DNA of 64,000 bases from Catellatospora citrea (GTDB lineage Bacteria > Actinomycetota > Actinomycetes > Mycobacteriales > Micromonosporaceae): contig NZ_RAPR01000001.1 in the NCBI RefSeq assembly GCF_003610235.1, forward strand, positions 6,572,001 through 6,636,000. The letters are read 5' to 3'. Both the position numbers and the translations under genes were made by a program. Shown here piece by piece: positions 27,091 to 37,745 of this stretch. Each line of letters begins with the position of its first letter. Within the stretch, counting starts at the first letter, position 1. A model generated the notes under the pieces. That model did no database searches. It was not told the origin of the DNA and worked only from the letters and a program-made list of their open reading frames with translations.

Positions 27091-27417
27091 ATGGGCGAGG
27101 CGAAGTTCGTCCAGGTCGTCACGACTCTGGATGACCGGGACGCGGCGCTGGCGCTGGCCCGCTCGGCGGTCGAGGCCCGGGTCGCGGCGTGCGCGCAGCT
27201 CGGCGGCCCGATCCGCAGCGTGTACCGCTGGCAGGGCGCAGTCGAGGAGGCCGACGAGCACGTGGTCGTCTTCAAGACCACGGCCGCGGGCTACGCGGCA
27301 CTGGAGCGGCACATCCTCGACCGGCACCCCTACGAAACGCCCGAGATCGTCTGCACGTCCGTGCTCGCCGGCAACCCCGCCTACCTGGACTGGGTGGCCG
27401 CCGAAACCGGGCAGTGA
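27091..27417 (+). CDS. cutA: CutA-like divalent ion tolerance protein
   Basis: About 108 residues matching CutA1: FVQVVTTLDDRDAALALARS, VEARVAACAQLGGPIRSVYRW with the conserved VAACA, KTTAAGYAALERHILDRHPYETPEIV and AGNPAYLDWV. CutA forms very stable trimers of ferredoxin-like fold and was linked to copper tolerance, though its cellular role is unsettled. ATG 27091 is preferred over 27076 because GGAGG (27080-27084) lies at the right distance from it. Confidence 0.93.
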   Translation: MGEAKFVQVVTTLDDRDAALALARSAVEARVAACAQLGGPIRSVYRWQGAVEEADEHVVVFKTTAAGYAALERHILDRHPYETPEIVCTSVLAGNPAYLDWVAAETGQ

Positions 27418-27451
27418 CGCCAGTGGCCGGGGCGGAGCACAATCGACGGAC

Positions 27452-28078
27452 ATGAAGGCTCTGTGCACCTGCGGCGTGCTCGCCGGTCCGCTGTTCGTCG
27501 TCGCGTTCCTGATCCAAGGCGTGGTGAAGCCCGGCGGCTACGATGCGTTGCGCCATCCGGTCAGCTCGCTGGCGCTGGGCCCCTACGGCTGGGTCCAGAC
27601 GGCGGTGTTCGGTGTCTGCGGTCTGCTCACGGTCGCGTTCGCGGCCGGGCTGGCGCGCCTTGCGGGGGTACGCCGGAAGATCGGCGCGGTGTGCGTCGGG
27701 CTCTGGGGTGTCGGCCTGGTCGGGGCGGGACTGTTCGTCACGGACCCGGTCAGCGGCTACCCGGCGGGCACCCCGGACCTGCTCGTGGACCACAGCACCG
27801 CGGGCACCCTGCACGACCTGTTCTCCGTGCTGGCGTTCTTCAGCCTCGCCGTGGCGACCTTCGTGTTGGCGGCGGGATCGGGCAGTGGCTGGGCGGCGTA
27901 CTCGGTGCTGTCCGGGCTGGCCTTCCTCGGCTTCTTCTTCCTGTCCGGGGTCGGCTTCCAGCAGGACCCGGCCCTGGTGGACACGGCCGGGCTGTGGCAG
28001 CGCCTGTCCCTGCTGGCCGGCTGGACCTGGCTGACCGTGCTCGCCTGGCGGGCCAGGGCCCACGCGGCCGCGTCCTGA
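27452..28078 (+). CDS. DUF998 family membrane protein
   Basis: 208 residues, about six membrane spans. It begins CTCGVLAGPLFVVAFLIQGV and shows the DUF998 pattern: GYDALRHPVSSLALGPYGWVQ, then GLFVTDPVSGYPAGTP and HDLFSVLAFFSLAVATFVL. The family is widespread in actinobacteria with no assigned biochemical role. It follows cutA by 34 bases on the same strand and may be co-transcribed. Confidence 0.85.
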   Translation: MKALCTCGVLAGPLFVVAFLIQGVVKPGGYDALRHPVSSLALGPYGWVQTAVFGVCGLLTVAFAAGLARLAGVRRKIGAVCVGLWGVGLVGAGLFVTDPVSGYPAGTPDLLVDHSTAGTLHDLFSVLAFFSLAVATFVLAAGSGSGWAAYSVLSGLAFLGFFFLSGVGFQQDPALVDTAGLWQRLSLLAGWTWLTVLAWRARAHAAAS

Positions 28079-28135
28079 CGTCGTCACAGTGAAGCCGCAG
28101 GTAGGGGGCGTTGTGGGCCGGTCTATGCTCCGCGG

Positions 28136-28621
28136 GTGTCATGCACCTGGCCCTCACCTGCGATCCGCCTCATCCGCTGTGGCGCGCTCGTGCTGGTCTA
28201 CATCTGGGTGACGGGCATGGCACTACGGGGCTGGGTCGATGGGGGCATCGTCTCCCTGCTCGTCCTGGGGCTGGTCTCGGCCGGAGGCGTGTTCCTCGTG
28301 CGTGCGGCCTGGAACGAGACTCTGATCCTGACCGAGGACACGATCATCGTGGAGAACCTGGCGAGCCGGCGGCGGGAGGTGCCGTTGTCGCAGGTGGAGC
28401 AGGCGACGGCCCGGCTGCGCGGGGTGCACGTCCGCCTGCGGGGTGGCGAGCGGCTGATCGCCTCAGCGGTGGTGCGGCTCGCGGTCAACCCGTGGCGTCG
28501 CCGTCCACGCCCGAGCGAGGAGGTGGCGCAGTTGATCAATGAGGCCGTCGCGCGGCATGAGCTTCGGCGCCGCCTGCTGGACGGCATGGTCGCCGTCCAG
28601 CGGGTCCGATCCGGTCGGTGA
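28136..28621 (+). CDS. Membrane protein with PH-like cytoplasmic domain
   Basis: 161 residues. Two adjacent hydrophobic spans (LIRCGALVLVYIWVTGMALRG and IVSLLVLGLVSAGGVFLVRA) are followed by a soluble part with alternating beta strands (ETLILTEDTIIVENLASRRREVPLSQVEQA) that resembles the bacterial PH domain attached to double spans, ending in a basic helix. GTG at 28136 is the longest start; no strong Shine-Dalgarno. Function unknown. Confidence 0.6.
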   Translation: MSCTWPSPAIRLIRCGALVLVYIWVTGMALRGWVDGGIVSLLVLGLVSAGGVFLVRAAWNETLILTEDTIIVENLASRRREVPLSQVEQATARLRGVHVRLRGGERLIASAVVRLAVNPWRRRPRPSEEVAQLINEAVARHELRRRLLDGMVAVQRVRSGR

Positions 28622-28667
28622 AGTGAAAACCGACTCGCGGGCATAGTTCGCCGATAGGCTCTGAGCT

Positions 28668-30218
28668 GTGCATACGGGTGGCAGCGGCGACGGTTACACG
28701 CCGGACCCGCGCCGCTGGCGCGCTCTGAGCGTGTGCCTGGTGGGCGGGTTCATGGCGCTGCTCGACGTGAGCATCGTCAACGTGGCGCTGCCGTCGATCC
28801 GGGAAGGGCTGCACGCCTCCGACAGCGCGCTGCAGTGGGTGGTCTCCGGATACGCCCTGGCCTTCGGATTGTTGCTGGTGCCCGCCGGGCGGTTCGGTGA
28901 CATGAAGGGGCGGCGCAACGCGTTCGTGGTCGGGGTGGCGCTGTTCACCCTGGCCAGTGCCGCGGCCGGGCTGGCCCAGGGCGCGCTGTGGCTGGTGGTC
29001 GCGCGCATCGTGCAGGGCGCGGCGGGCGGCATCATCAACCCGCAGATCAGCGGGCTCATCCAGCAGCTGTTCCGGGGCGCGGAGCGGGGCCGCGCGTTCG
29101 GCATGCTCGGCGCGACGGTCGGCATCTCCACGGCGATCGGCCCGCTGCTCGGCGGCCTGCTGATCCAGGCCGCAGGGGTGGCCGAGGGCTGGCGCTGGGT
29201 GTTCTACGTCAACGTGCCGGTCGGGGCGCTGGCGATCGTACTGGCGTACCGCTTCATCCCGAAGTTCTGCGACGACCAGCGGCGCAAGGAGAGCTTCGAC
29301 CCGGTCGGGGTGGTGCTGCTGGCCGCGGGTGTGGTGCTGGTGCTGCTGCCGCTGATCCAGGAGGAGGTCTGGGTCGGGCAGAGCAAGTGGCTGCTGCTGG
29401 TGGCGGGGGTGGCGGTGCTGGGCGGGTTCGTCGCGTGGGAGCGCCGGTACGCGCGCCACGCGCATCCGATGGTCGACCTGGGGCTGTTCCGCCGCCGGTC
29501 GTATGCCCTCGGCGCGCTGCTGGGGCTGGCCTACTTCGCCGGGTTCACCGCGATCTTCTTCATCTTCACCCTGTATCTGCAGCAGGGCCTGCACTACACG
29601 GCGCTGCAGGCGGGTGTCGCGACGGTGCCGTTCGCGCTCGGCTCGGCGGTCTCGGCGAGCCTCGGCGGCCGGGTGGTGACCCGGGTCGGCCGCACCCTGA
29701 TCGCGATCGGGCTCGGGCTGGTCGCGGTCGGGCTGGTGGGTGTCGAGGTCGCCGTCGAGCTGGTGCCGGGCCGCCACGACGGCTGGGCCACCGCGCTGCC
29801 GCTGCTGATCGCCGGTATCGGCAGCGGGCTGGTGATCGCGCCGAACCAGACGCTGACGCTGGCCGAGGTGCCGGTCGTGGGCGCGGGCAGCGCCGGGGGA
29901 GTGCTGCAGACAGGCCAGCGCATCGGCGCGGCGGTGGGCATCGCCGTGGTCGGCGCGGTCTTCTTCGCCACGGTCGCCGCGACCGGCGGGAACTTCGCTC
30001 TCGCGTTCCGGCACGGGCTGTGGGTGACCATCGGTTTCGTACTGATCTCGCTGGTCATCGCGCTGATCGACGTACGCGCGAGCCGCCGGGCCGCGGCCCG
30101 GGAGCCGGCGCGCCCCGGGGCCGGCGCAGGCCCGCCGCCGTTCGGGAGCCACGCCGGGGGCGTGGACCGGTCGCGCCAGGAACCGGCGCTGGACCAGCCG
30201 ACTCTCTACGACGCCTGA
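28668..30218 (+). CDS. MFS transporter, DHA2 (EmrB/QacA-like) 14-span exporter
   Basis: 516 residues with about 14 spans, the length typical of DHA2 drug exporters. CLVGGFMALLDVSIVNVALP carries motif D1-like LDxTxVNVALP, GRFGDMKGRRNAFV is motif A, and GAGSAGGVLQTGQRIGAAVGIA is the QacA-style motif near helix 11. The tail is a Pro/Ala-rich cytoplasmic end. Proton-driven efflux of hydrophobic or cationic compounds is the likely role. GTG start at 28668. Confidence 0.9.
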   Translation: MHTGGSGDGYTPDPRRWRALSVCLVGGFMALLDVSIVNVALPSIREGLHASDSALQWVVSGYALAFGLLLVPAGRFGDMKGRRNAFVVGVALFTLASAAAGLAQGALWLVVARIVQGAAGGIINPQISGLIQQLFRGAERGRAFGMLGATVGISTAIGPLLGGLLIQAAGVAEGWRWVFYVNVPVGALAIVLAYRFIPKFCDDQRRKESFDPVGVVLLAAGVVLVLLPLIQEEVWVGQSKWLLLVAGVAVLGGFVAWERRYARHAHPMVDLGLFRRRSYALGALLGLAYFAGFTAIFFIFTLYLQQGLHYTALQAGVATVPFALGSAVSASLGGRVVTRVGRTLIAIGLGLVAVGLVGVEVAVELVPGRHDGWATALPLLIAGIGSGLVIAPNQTLTLAEVPVVGAGSAGGVLQTGQRIGAAVGIAVVGAVFFATVAATGGNFALAFRHGLWVTIGFVLISLVIALIDVRASRRAAAREPARPGAGAGPPPFGSHAGGVDRSRQEPALDQPTLYDA

Positions 30219-30258
30219 CCCGCCCCACATCCCTCCCGCCCGCGACCGCCCCGCAAAA

Positions 30259-30303
30259 GGAAGGGCACCTTCACATCGCCATGCGTAGAGGAAGGTGCCC
30301 TTC
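30259..30303. repeat. Dispersed palindrome copy A (AAGGGCACCTTC family)
   Basis: GAAGGGCACCTTC (30260-30272) and GAAGGTGCCCTTC (30291-30303) form a perfect 13-bp stem with an 18-base loop, followed by TTAAC. The same arms and a loop sharing 14 of 18 bases recur at 59979-60022; related copies lie at 56646-56683 and 62112-62174. All four follow a gene's 3' end. Here it lies after the exporter gene. It can act as a terminator and is a member of a dispersed repeat family. Confidence 0.85.
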
Positions 30304-30329
30304 TTAACACTCGCCGACCGCAGCGGGGC

Positions 30330-30398
30330 CGATGATCGCCGTTTGCGGTCGGAAACTGCGGTTGGACCACACTTTCCGACCACAAACGGTGATCATCG
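30330..30398. repeat. 26-bp inverted repeat (second palindrome in the convergent gap)
   Basis: The arm at 30330-30355 (begins CGATGATCGCCGTTTG) pairs with 30373-30398 at 24 of 26 positions around a 17-base loop; both mismatches are G-T compatible in RNA. It lies immediately after palindrome copy A between two convergent genes. Nothing here is coding. A second, more elaborate terminator or a palindromic repeat of another family. Confidence 0.75.
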
Positions 30399-30433
30399 CA
30401 ACGGTTGTCGACCGCCGTCCGCCGGGCTGCCGG

Positions 30434-32824
<2,391 letters not shown>

Positions 32825-32979
32825 CGTGTCTCCATCTGTCGGCGGGTCCACCGCAACGGCGGGGGCGTTCGGCGCAGCAACCACGGTAGCCACGCCGCTT
32901 CGGGGCCTGGAACCCCTGTGGCCTCGGACACGCTGAGTGACCGGCCGAGGCGTCGGGCCGGTCACTCGGGCGGTCGGGT

Positions 32980-33336
32980 TCAGCGGTCCTGGAGGAGTCC
33001 GAGGACGTTGCCGTCGGGGTCGGTGAAGGTGGCCACCAGGCGGCCGCCGCCGACGTCGTGCGCGGGCTCCTTGACCTTGGCGCCCGCGGCGGTCACCTCG
33101 GCCAGCTTCGCCTCGATGTCCGGCACGTGCCAGTACGCCACCGGCGAGGTCATGCCCTGCGGCCCCCCGCCGGGCACCAGCCCGATCTGCTGGCCGGCGG
33201 CCTCGAAGCCGACGTAGTACGCCGAGTCGGTCTGCGGGGCCACCCCGAGCAGCGCGGTGTACACGGCCTTCGCCGCGTCGAGGTCGGACACGGGGTGCAG
33301 CACGGTGAGGATGCCCGCGGTCGAAGAGTCGGTCAT
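32980..33336 (-). CDS. VOC family protein
   Basis: About 118 residues, one vicinal-oxygen-chelate module pair: VLHPVSDLDAAKAVYTALLG, YYVGFEAAGQQIGLVPGG, PVAYWHVPDIEAKLAEVTAAGA, and FTDPDGNVLGLLQ at the end. ATG 33336 with GGGAG before it; a GTG two codons upstream is an alternative. Probably a small-molecule-binding or lyase-type enzyme; function unknown. Same strand as the UvrA-like gene and just upstream of it. Confidence 0.87.
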   Translation of the reverse strand: MTDSSTAGILTVLHPVSDLDAAKAVYTALLGVAPQTDSAYYVGFEAAGQQIGLVPGGGPQGMTSPVAYWHVPDIEAKLAEVTAAGAKVKEPAHDVGGGRLVATFTDPDGNVLGLLQDR

Positions 33337-33446
33337 GTTCACTCCCAGGTCGTGGTGGTGATGTCCATCGCCGTCACTCTAGGTGACCGGAATGGCCGGG
33401 GGCTTCTCCATTCCTGACCGGTCTGCGGGCGGTCTTCCCACCGGTC

Positions 33447-34625
33447 TCAGAAGTCGCCGAAGTCGCCGAACCCGGAGTCGAACCCGCCCGAGTCGTAGCC
33501 ACCGGGGTCGTAGCCGCCCACTTCGTAGCCGCCGGACTCCGGCCCCTGGCCCTGCTCCGTGTAGCCGGTGTCGGCGTAGGTGTCGGCCGTGCCCGGGTCC
33601 TGGGCGCCCGCGGTGCCGGTGTCCTGGGCGTCGGCGGCCGCCGCGTCGGGGGCGACGTCCGGAGTGAGCGCGTCGTGGATCATGTCGCCGATGACCATGC
33701 CGCCGAGGAAGCCCAGCGCGGCACCGCCCAGGCCGGCGCCGATCAGCGTGCCGGTGCCGCGGTAGCCGCCGTACCGGTAGCCGCCGAAGCCCTGTGCCGG
33801 GTAGGCGTACGGCTGGCGGGCCTGACCCGGCGCGGCCGGTCCGGCCTGCACCGGTGGCCGCATGAACGAGCCCGGGTCCTGGTCCGGCAGGGCCGCGACG
33901 CGGTCCAGGGCGCGGCGCACCCAGCCGTCGACCAGCTCGATCCACTGGGCCGGCTGCGCGATCAGCGCCCGGAACTGCTCCTCGGTCACCCGGTGCACGT
34001 CGCCGGGGCCCGCCCGGCCCGCGACCTCGGCCACCACGGTGAGCCCCTGCGGGTCCGCGGCGAGGGTGAACACCAGCTGCGGGATGTGCGGGCCGACCGG
34101 CTGACCCTGCGGGACCGGGGCGTAGAAGGTGATCGCCTGCGTCACCGGCGAGCCCGGGCGCAGCTCGCTGCGCGCGAAGCGGCTGCCGATGGTGCCGAGC
34201 GCATCCAGCACGTACTGGCCGATCTCGGTCGGTTCGACGCCAAGCGGGTCGAAGTCGGTCTTCGCCGAACCCTGGGCGACGGTCACCTCGGTGCGCACCC
34301 CGACGGTCACCCCGGGCATCGGGTGCCCGTAGACCAGCGTGACCGGCGTCGCGTACGGCGTCGCCAGGTGGAACCCGACGGCGTGGCCGGTGCCCCCGGT
34401 CAGCGCCAGCCGGTCGGCCACCGGGTAGCGGCCCAGCTCGACCTCGCCGCCGCCGGCGTTCGCGACCAGCAGCAACTGCACCAAAGTGATCTCCACGTCG
34501 CCCTTGGCGTGCAGGCGCACCTGCCCGGAGAACGCGCCGCCCGGTCGGGTCGCCGGGGTCGACAGCACGGTGTCGACATCGACGCCGCCGAACCCCAGGC
34601 TGCTGAGAATGCGCCGCAGGACCAT
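33447..34625 (-). CDS. Spo0M-family (arrestin-like) sporulation protein
   Basis: About 392 residues. The first 240 match Spo0M/SpoOM: LRRILSSLGFGGVDVDTVLS, then GQVRLHAKGDVEITLVQLLLVA, VGFHLATPYATPVTL, and GVRTEVTVAQGSAKTDFDPLGVEP, a beta-rich arrestin-like fold. The C-terminal part adds a glycine-rich helix pair (GTGTLIGAGLGGAALGFLGG) and an acidic Gly/Tyr/Asp tail (GGYDPGGYDSGGFD) predicted disordered. Family members affect sporulation onset in Bacillus and occur in filamentous actinobacteria. ATG 34625. Confidence 0.87.
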   Translation of the reverse strand: MVLRRILSSLGFGGVDVDTVLSTPATRPGGAFSGQVRLHAKGDVEITLVQLLLVANAGGGEVELGRYPVADRLALTGGTGHAVGFHLATPYATPVTLVYGHPMPGVTVGVRTEVTVAQGSAKTDFDPLGVEPTEIGQYVLDALGTIGSRFARSELRPGSPVTQAITFYAPVPQGQPVGPHIPQLVFTLAADPQGLTVVAEVAGRAGPGDVHRVTEEQFRALIAQPAQWIELVDGWVRRALDRVAALPDQDPGSFMRPPVQAGPAAPGQARQPYAYPAQGFGGYRYGGYRGTGTLIGAGLGGAALGFLGGMVIGDMIHDALTPDVAPDAAAADAQDTGTAGAQDPGTADTYADTGYTEQGQGPESGGYEVGGYDPGGYDSGGFDSGFGDFGDF

Positions 34626-34651
34626 GCCTCCATCATGCCGCCGCGCCCACC

Positions 34652-34734
34652 CCAAGATCTGCGAACTTGCCTGGCACGTGTGCGTATCTTGGCCGCGCTT
34701 TCACACAGGTGCCAGGCAAATCGGTTGATCTTGG
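34652..34734. repeat. Large imperfect inverted repeat upstream of the Spo0M gene
   Basis: CCAAGATC and TTGCCTGGCAC in the left arm (34652-34682) pair with GTGCCAGGCAA and GATCTTGG in the right arm (34702-34734). A few unpaired bases interrupt the stem; the 19-base centre includes another CTTGG. It lies between two minus-strand genes, after the Spo0M start and after the flavin-reductase 3' end. It may terminate the flavin-reductase gene's neighbour upstream or be a dispersed palindrome. Confidence 0.65.
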
Positions 34735-34758
34735 AGTGAGGGTGGGGCGGGTGGTCCG

Positions 34759-35397
34759 TCAGGCGGGGGTGAGGCGGCGGTCGTGGGGCATCTGCCAGCC
34801 CGCGGCGAGCCGGGAGGGGTGCACGTTGTCACCGCCGCCGAAGAACTCGCAGAACTTCATGATCAGCGGGTCCCAGGCGACCGGGTCGACGTAGCGGGTG
34901 CCCGGGATGATCAGGTCCTGCTCGACGTGGGCGCGGCGGACCTCGGCGACGTACGCGGTGCCGAAAGGCTCCGGGCCGCCGATCGGAAACGTGCCGCTGA
35001 TCTCGCACTCCAGCTGGATCGGGCACTGCGCCACCCGGTCCGGCGCGACCAGCTCCGACGGCTGCGGGCTCAACCCGGCGGCGGAGAACTTGTCGGGCAC
35101 GTGGCGGTAGCCCATGGCGAGCTTGCCCGGCGACGGCCGCGCCGAGCCGGTGGTCAGCGCCAACCGGTCCACCGCGTCGACCAGCGTCGACGGCACCAGG
35201 TTGAGCACGCACTCGCCCTCGCGGCGCAGGTTGGCGGCCGTCTGCGCGCTGTCGCCCAGGCCGAGCACGCACGAGCTGCCCAGCCACCAGGCCGACGACA
35301 TCGGGGCGAGGTTGGTCGTGCCGTCGGGGTTGCGAGAGCTGATGATCACTACCGGGGTGCCGAAGTACAGCACCTTGAGATCGAGGGTCTGGTGCAC
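34759..35397 (-). CDS. Flavin reductase family protein
   Basis: 212 residues with the FMN-binding split-barrel pattern: VLYFGTPVVIISSRNPDGTTNLAPMSSAWWLG at the N-terminus (the NLAPMS motif contacts FMN), CVLNLVP, and GTAYVAEVRRAHVEQDL. It probably uses FMN in a reductase or non-specific oxidoreductase reaction in the cytoplasm. GTG start at 35397. Alone on its strand between Spo0M and DUF2277 genes. Confidence 0.86.
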   Translation of the reverse strand: MHQTLDLKVLYFGTPVVIISSRNPDGTTNLAPMSSAWWLGSSCVLGLGDSAQTAANLRREGECVLNLVPSTLVDAVDRLALTTGSARPSPGKLAMGYRHVPDKFSAAGLSPQPSELVAPDRVAQCPIQLECEISGTFPIGGPEPFGTAYVAEVRRAHVEQDLIIPGTRYVDPVAWDPLIMKFCEFFGGGDNVHPSRLAAGWQMPHDRRLTPA

Positions 35398-35502
35398 CGT
35401 CGCCGTCCTTGCGTCGCGTCCGTGCCCCGTGGCTGCGGGGCCGATGCCGAGCCTGCCGGGACGGCGGCCGCCACGCTGGCGGGGAACGGACGCGGCATCA
35501 GG

Positions 35503-35709
35503 TCAGCGGCGCACCTGCAGGGTGGACAGCAGCTCGGCGGTCGCGGCGGCGACGGCGGCCACCGCCTTGTCGAAGGCCTCGGCGTTGTGCGCGGCCGGGG
35601 CGCGGAAACCGGAGATCTTGCGGACGTACTGCAGCGCGGCGGCCTGCACGTCCTCCTCGGTGACGATCTCCTGGAACGGCGGGCGAAGGGTCTTGATACT
35701 GCGGCACAT
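35503..35709 (-). CDS. DUF2277 domain protein
   Basis: 68 residues beginning MCRSIKTLRPPF, then ALQYVRKISGFRAP and AFDKAVAAVAAAT, the complete pattern of DUF2277, a small conserved actinobacterial protein with unknown function. The start at 35709 is fixed by this N-terminus; the same frame is open three codons further. Divergent from the membrane-protein gene at 35744 with only 34 bases between. Confidence 0.88.
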   Translation of the reverse strand: MCRSIKTLRPPFQEIVTEEDVQAAALQYVRKISGFRAPAAHNAEAFDKAVAAVAAATAELLSTLQVRR

Positions 35710-35743
35710 GGTTGCCATTGTGCGCCGCGGGCATCATGGACGG

Positions 35744-36649
35744 GTGTCCGCAGCCGCGCCGATGACCGAGAGCCGACCCGCCGCCGTACGCGTGCTGGCC
35801 GTCCTGCTCGCCGTGACCGCCCTGGCCACCGCCTCGGTCGAGTGGCTGAACTGGTACTACGCCACCGACGGCGGCTACCCGCTGTTCGTGCGCACCGGCT
35901 GGGCGCTGCTGCGCTCGCTGCTGTTCCTGGTGCTGATCTTCCATCTGTGGCGGGGCCGGCACGGCGCCGCGCCGTTCGGGCTGATCCTGGCGGTGACGAC
36001 GCTGTTCGCGCTGGCCCGGCTGGTCGTGCCGAGGCAGGGCACGCCCGCCGCGCCGGGGATCATCGGGTTCGGCGTGGTGGCGGCCCTGTGCGTGACCGTG
36101 GTGCTGCTGCTGTACCGGTCGGCGAGCGTGCAGGAGTACCTGGCCAGGCCGAAGCTGCGCTGGTGGATCAGCCGGGACGGGCTGACCCGCAAGCCGATGC
36201 CGAGCCGTCCGCAGGTGCCCGGCTGGGTGCTGACCACCCGGGTGGCCGTGTTCAGTTACAGCGCCCTGATGCTGGTCGCCTGCGTGGTCGCGGCGGGGCG
36301 GCTGTTCGACGGGGACGTCACCCTGCTGCCGGTGATCGTGGGCTGGTTCGTGTTCGCGCTGATGGTCAGCTACGTGGCGCTGTTCCTGAGCATCTTCCTG
36401 GTCAAGGGCAAGAGGTGGGCTCGGCTGCAGCTGGTGCTGCTGACACTGCTGGTGCTGCTGGTGCACCTACCGCTGTGCCGGCTGCTGCTCGGGGTGGACG
36501 GGCTGGTCCGCGACGGCGGCCCGCTGCTGGTGGCGGCGCTGCTGGCACTGTGGGGCCTGTGGCGAGCGGGCCGCAACGGCCACTTCGTCCCCGCGGCCGA
36601 ACGCACCATCGCCGAGCCCGACCCGGCCACCTCGACAGCAACCCGCTGA
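35744..36649 (+). CDS. Multi-span membrane protein, unknown function
   Basis: About 301 residues with seven to eight hydrophobic segments (for example VLAVLLAVTALATASVEWLN, SLLFLVLIFHLW, VVAALCVTVVLLLY, VSYVALFLSIFLV and LQLVLLTLLVLLVHL). A polar central loop (YLARPKLRWWISRDGLTRKP) separates two halves. No family signature recognised. GTG 35744 or ATG 35762. A glutamate/proline-rich short tail is probably cytoplasmic. Confidence 0.7.
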   Translation: MSAAAPMTESRPAAVRVLAVLLAVTALATASVEWLNWYYATDGGYPLFVRTGWALLRSLLFLVLIFHLWRGRHGAAPFGLILAVTTLFALARLVVPRQGTPAAPGIIGFGVVAALCVTVVLLLYRSASVQEYLARPKLRWWISRDGLTRKPMPSRPQVPGWVLTTRVAVFSYSALMLVACVVAAGRLFDGDVTLLPVIVGWFVFALMVSYVALFLSIFLVKGKRWARLQLVLLTLLVLLVHLPLCRLLLGVDGLVRDGGPLLVAALLALWGLWRAGRNGHFVPAAERTIAEPDPATSTATR

Positions 36650-36686
36650 CTCCACCGCGCCCACCGCACCACCGCCGTCCCCTGGG

Positions 36687-37652
36687 TCAGGTGGTGGTGC
36701 GGAAGGTGCGGCGGTAGGCGAGTGGGGCGGTGCCGACCGTGGCGCGCAGGTGCTGGCGCAGGGAGACGGCGGTGCCGAAGCCGGCCCGCTCGGCGACCTG
36801 GTCGATGGTGAGGTCGGTGCTCTCCAGCAGGTGGCGGGCGTGCTCGATGCGCTGGCGGGTGAGCCACCGGCCCGGCGACAGCCCGGTCTCCTCGCGGAAC
36901 CGCCGGGTGAACGTGCGTACGCTCATGCGCGCGTGGCGGGCGAGCTGGTCCAGGTCGAGGGGTTCGCCGAGGCGGGCCAGCACCCATTCGCGGGTCGCCG
37001 CGGTGGACGCGTCGCCGGGGGCGGGCAGCGGGCGTTCGATGAACTGGGACTGGCCGCCGTCGCGCCAGGGGGCCACGACGCAGCGGCGGGCGGCCCGGTT
37101 GGCGACCTCGCTGCCGTGGTCGCGGCGGATCACGTGCAGGCACAGGTCGAGCCCGGCGGCGACCCCGGCCGAGGTGAGCACCTGCCCGTCGTCGATGAAC
37201 AGCACGTCGGCGTCGAGTGCGACCTGCGGGAACCGGCCGCGGAAGTCGTCGGCGTAGGCCCAGTGGGTGGCGGCGGGGCGCTCGTCGAGCAGGCCCGCGG
37301 CGGCCAGCACGTACGCTCCGGTGCAGATGGACATGATCCGTTTGCCGGCGGCGTGGGCGGCGCGGAGGGCGGTCAGGGCCGCGATGGTGGTGGGCGCGTC
37401 GAGGCGGTCGCGGTGGATGCCGGGCACGATCACGGTGTCGGCCCAGTCGAGCAGGTCGAGGCCATGGTCGGGCTGCACGGAGAAGCCGGCGCTGGCGCGG
37501 ATCGGGCCGCCGTCGGGGGTGCAGACGCGGGTCTCGTAGAGCCGGTGGCCGGCGCTGTCGGTGGCGCAGCCGAACACCTGGCTCGGGATGCCGAGGTCGA
37601 GGGCCATGACGCCGTCGAGGGCGAGCACGGCGACACGGTGGCGAACGGTCAT
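36687..37652 (-). CDS. GlxA-type transcriptional regulator (DJ-1/PfpI + AraC)
   Basis: 321 residues. The N-terminal half is a DJ-1/PfpI-like amidotransferase-type sensor: VAVLALDGVMALDLGIPSQVF and IMSICTGAYVLAAAGLLDERPAATHW, where SICTGAYVLA is the nucleophile-elbow-like motif. The C-terminal third is an AraC HTH pair (LDLDQLARHARMSVRTFTRR, LTIDQVAERAGFGTAVSLRQ). This domain order is that of GlxA/FtrA regulators. It diverges from the MFS gene with a clean palindrome between them, so it likely controls that transporter. Confidence 0.92.
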   Translation of the reverse strand: MTVRHRVAVLALDGVMALDLGIPSQVFGCATDSAGHRLYETRVCTPDGGPIRASAGFSVQPDHGLDLLDWADTVIVPGIHRDRLDAPTTIAALTALRAAHAAGKRIMSICTGAYVLAAAGLLDERPAATHWAYADDFRGRFPQVALDADVLFIDDGQVLTSAGVAAGLDLCLHVIRRDHGSEVANRAARRCVVAPWRDGGQSQFIERPLPAPGDASTAATREWVLARLGEPLDLDQLARHARMSVRTFTRRFREETGLSPGRWLTRQRIEHARHLLESTDLTIDQVAERAGFGTAVSLRQHLRATVGTAPLAYRRTFRTTT

Positions 37653-37670
37653 GGCCGAATTCTTTCACAT

Positions 37671-37688
37671 AGTGGCGCTCAGGCCACT
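37671..37688. promoter_or_regulatory. Palindrome in the divergent GlxA/MFS promoter region
   Basis: AGTGGC (37671-37676) and GCCACT (37683-37688) form a perfect 6-6-6 inverted repeat, in the 93-base gap between the divergently transcribed regulator (starts 37652) and MFS gene (about 37746). AraC-type proteins of this kind usually bind direct or inverted half-sites in such gaps. Confidence 0.5.
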
Positions 37689-37745
37689 GGTTGCGGGTGC
37701 ATGGATTCCGGGACCATGGTCGGCGTGACGTTGCTGGAGAACAGG

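Noticed and set aside
30259..30398. Insertion sequence ends
   Set aside because: Two inverted repeats lie close together, but the space between arms is only 17-18 bases and no transposase frame or target duplication is present.
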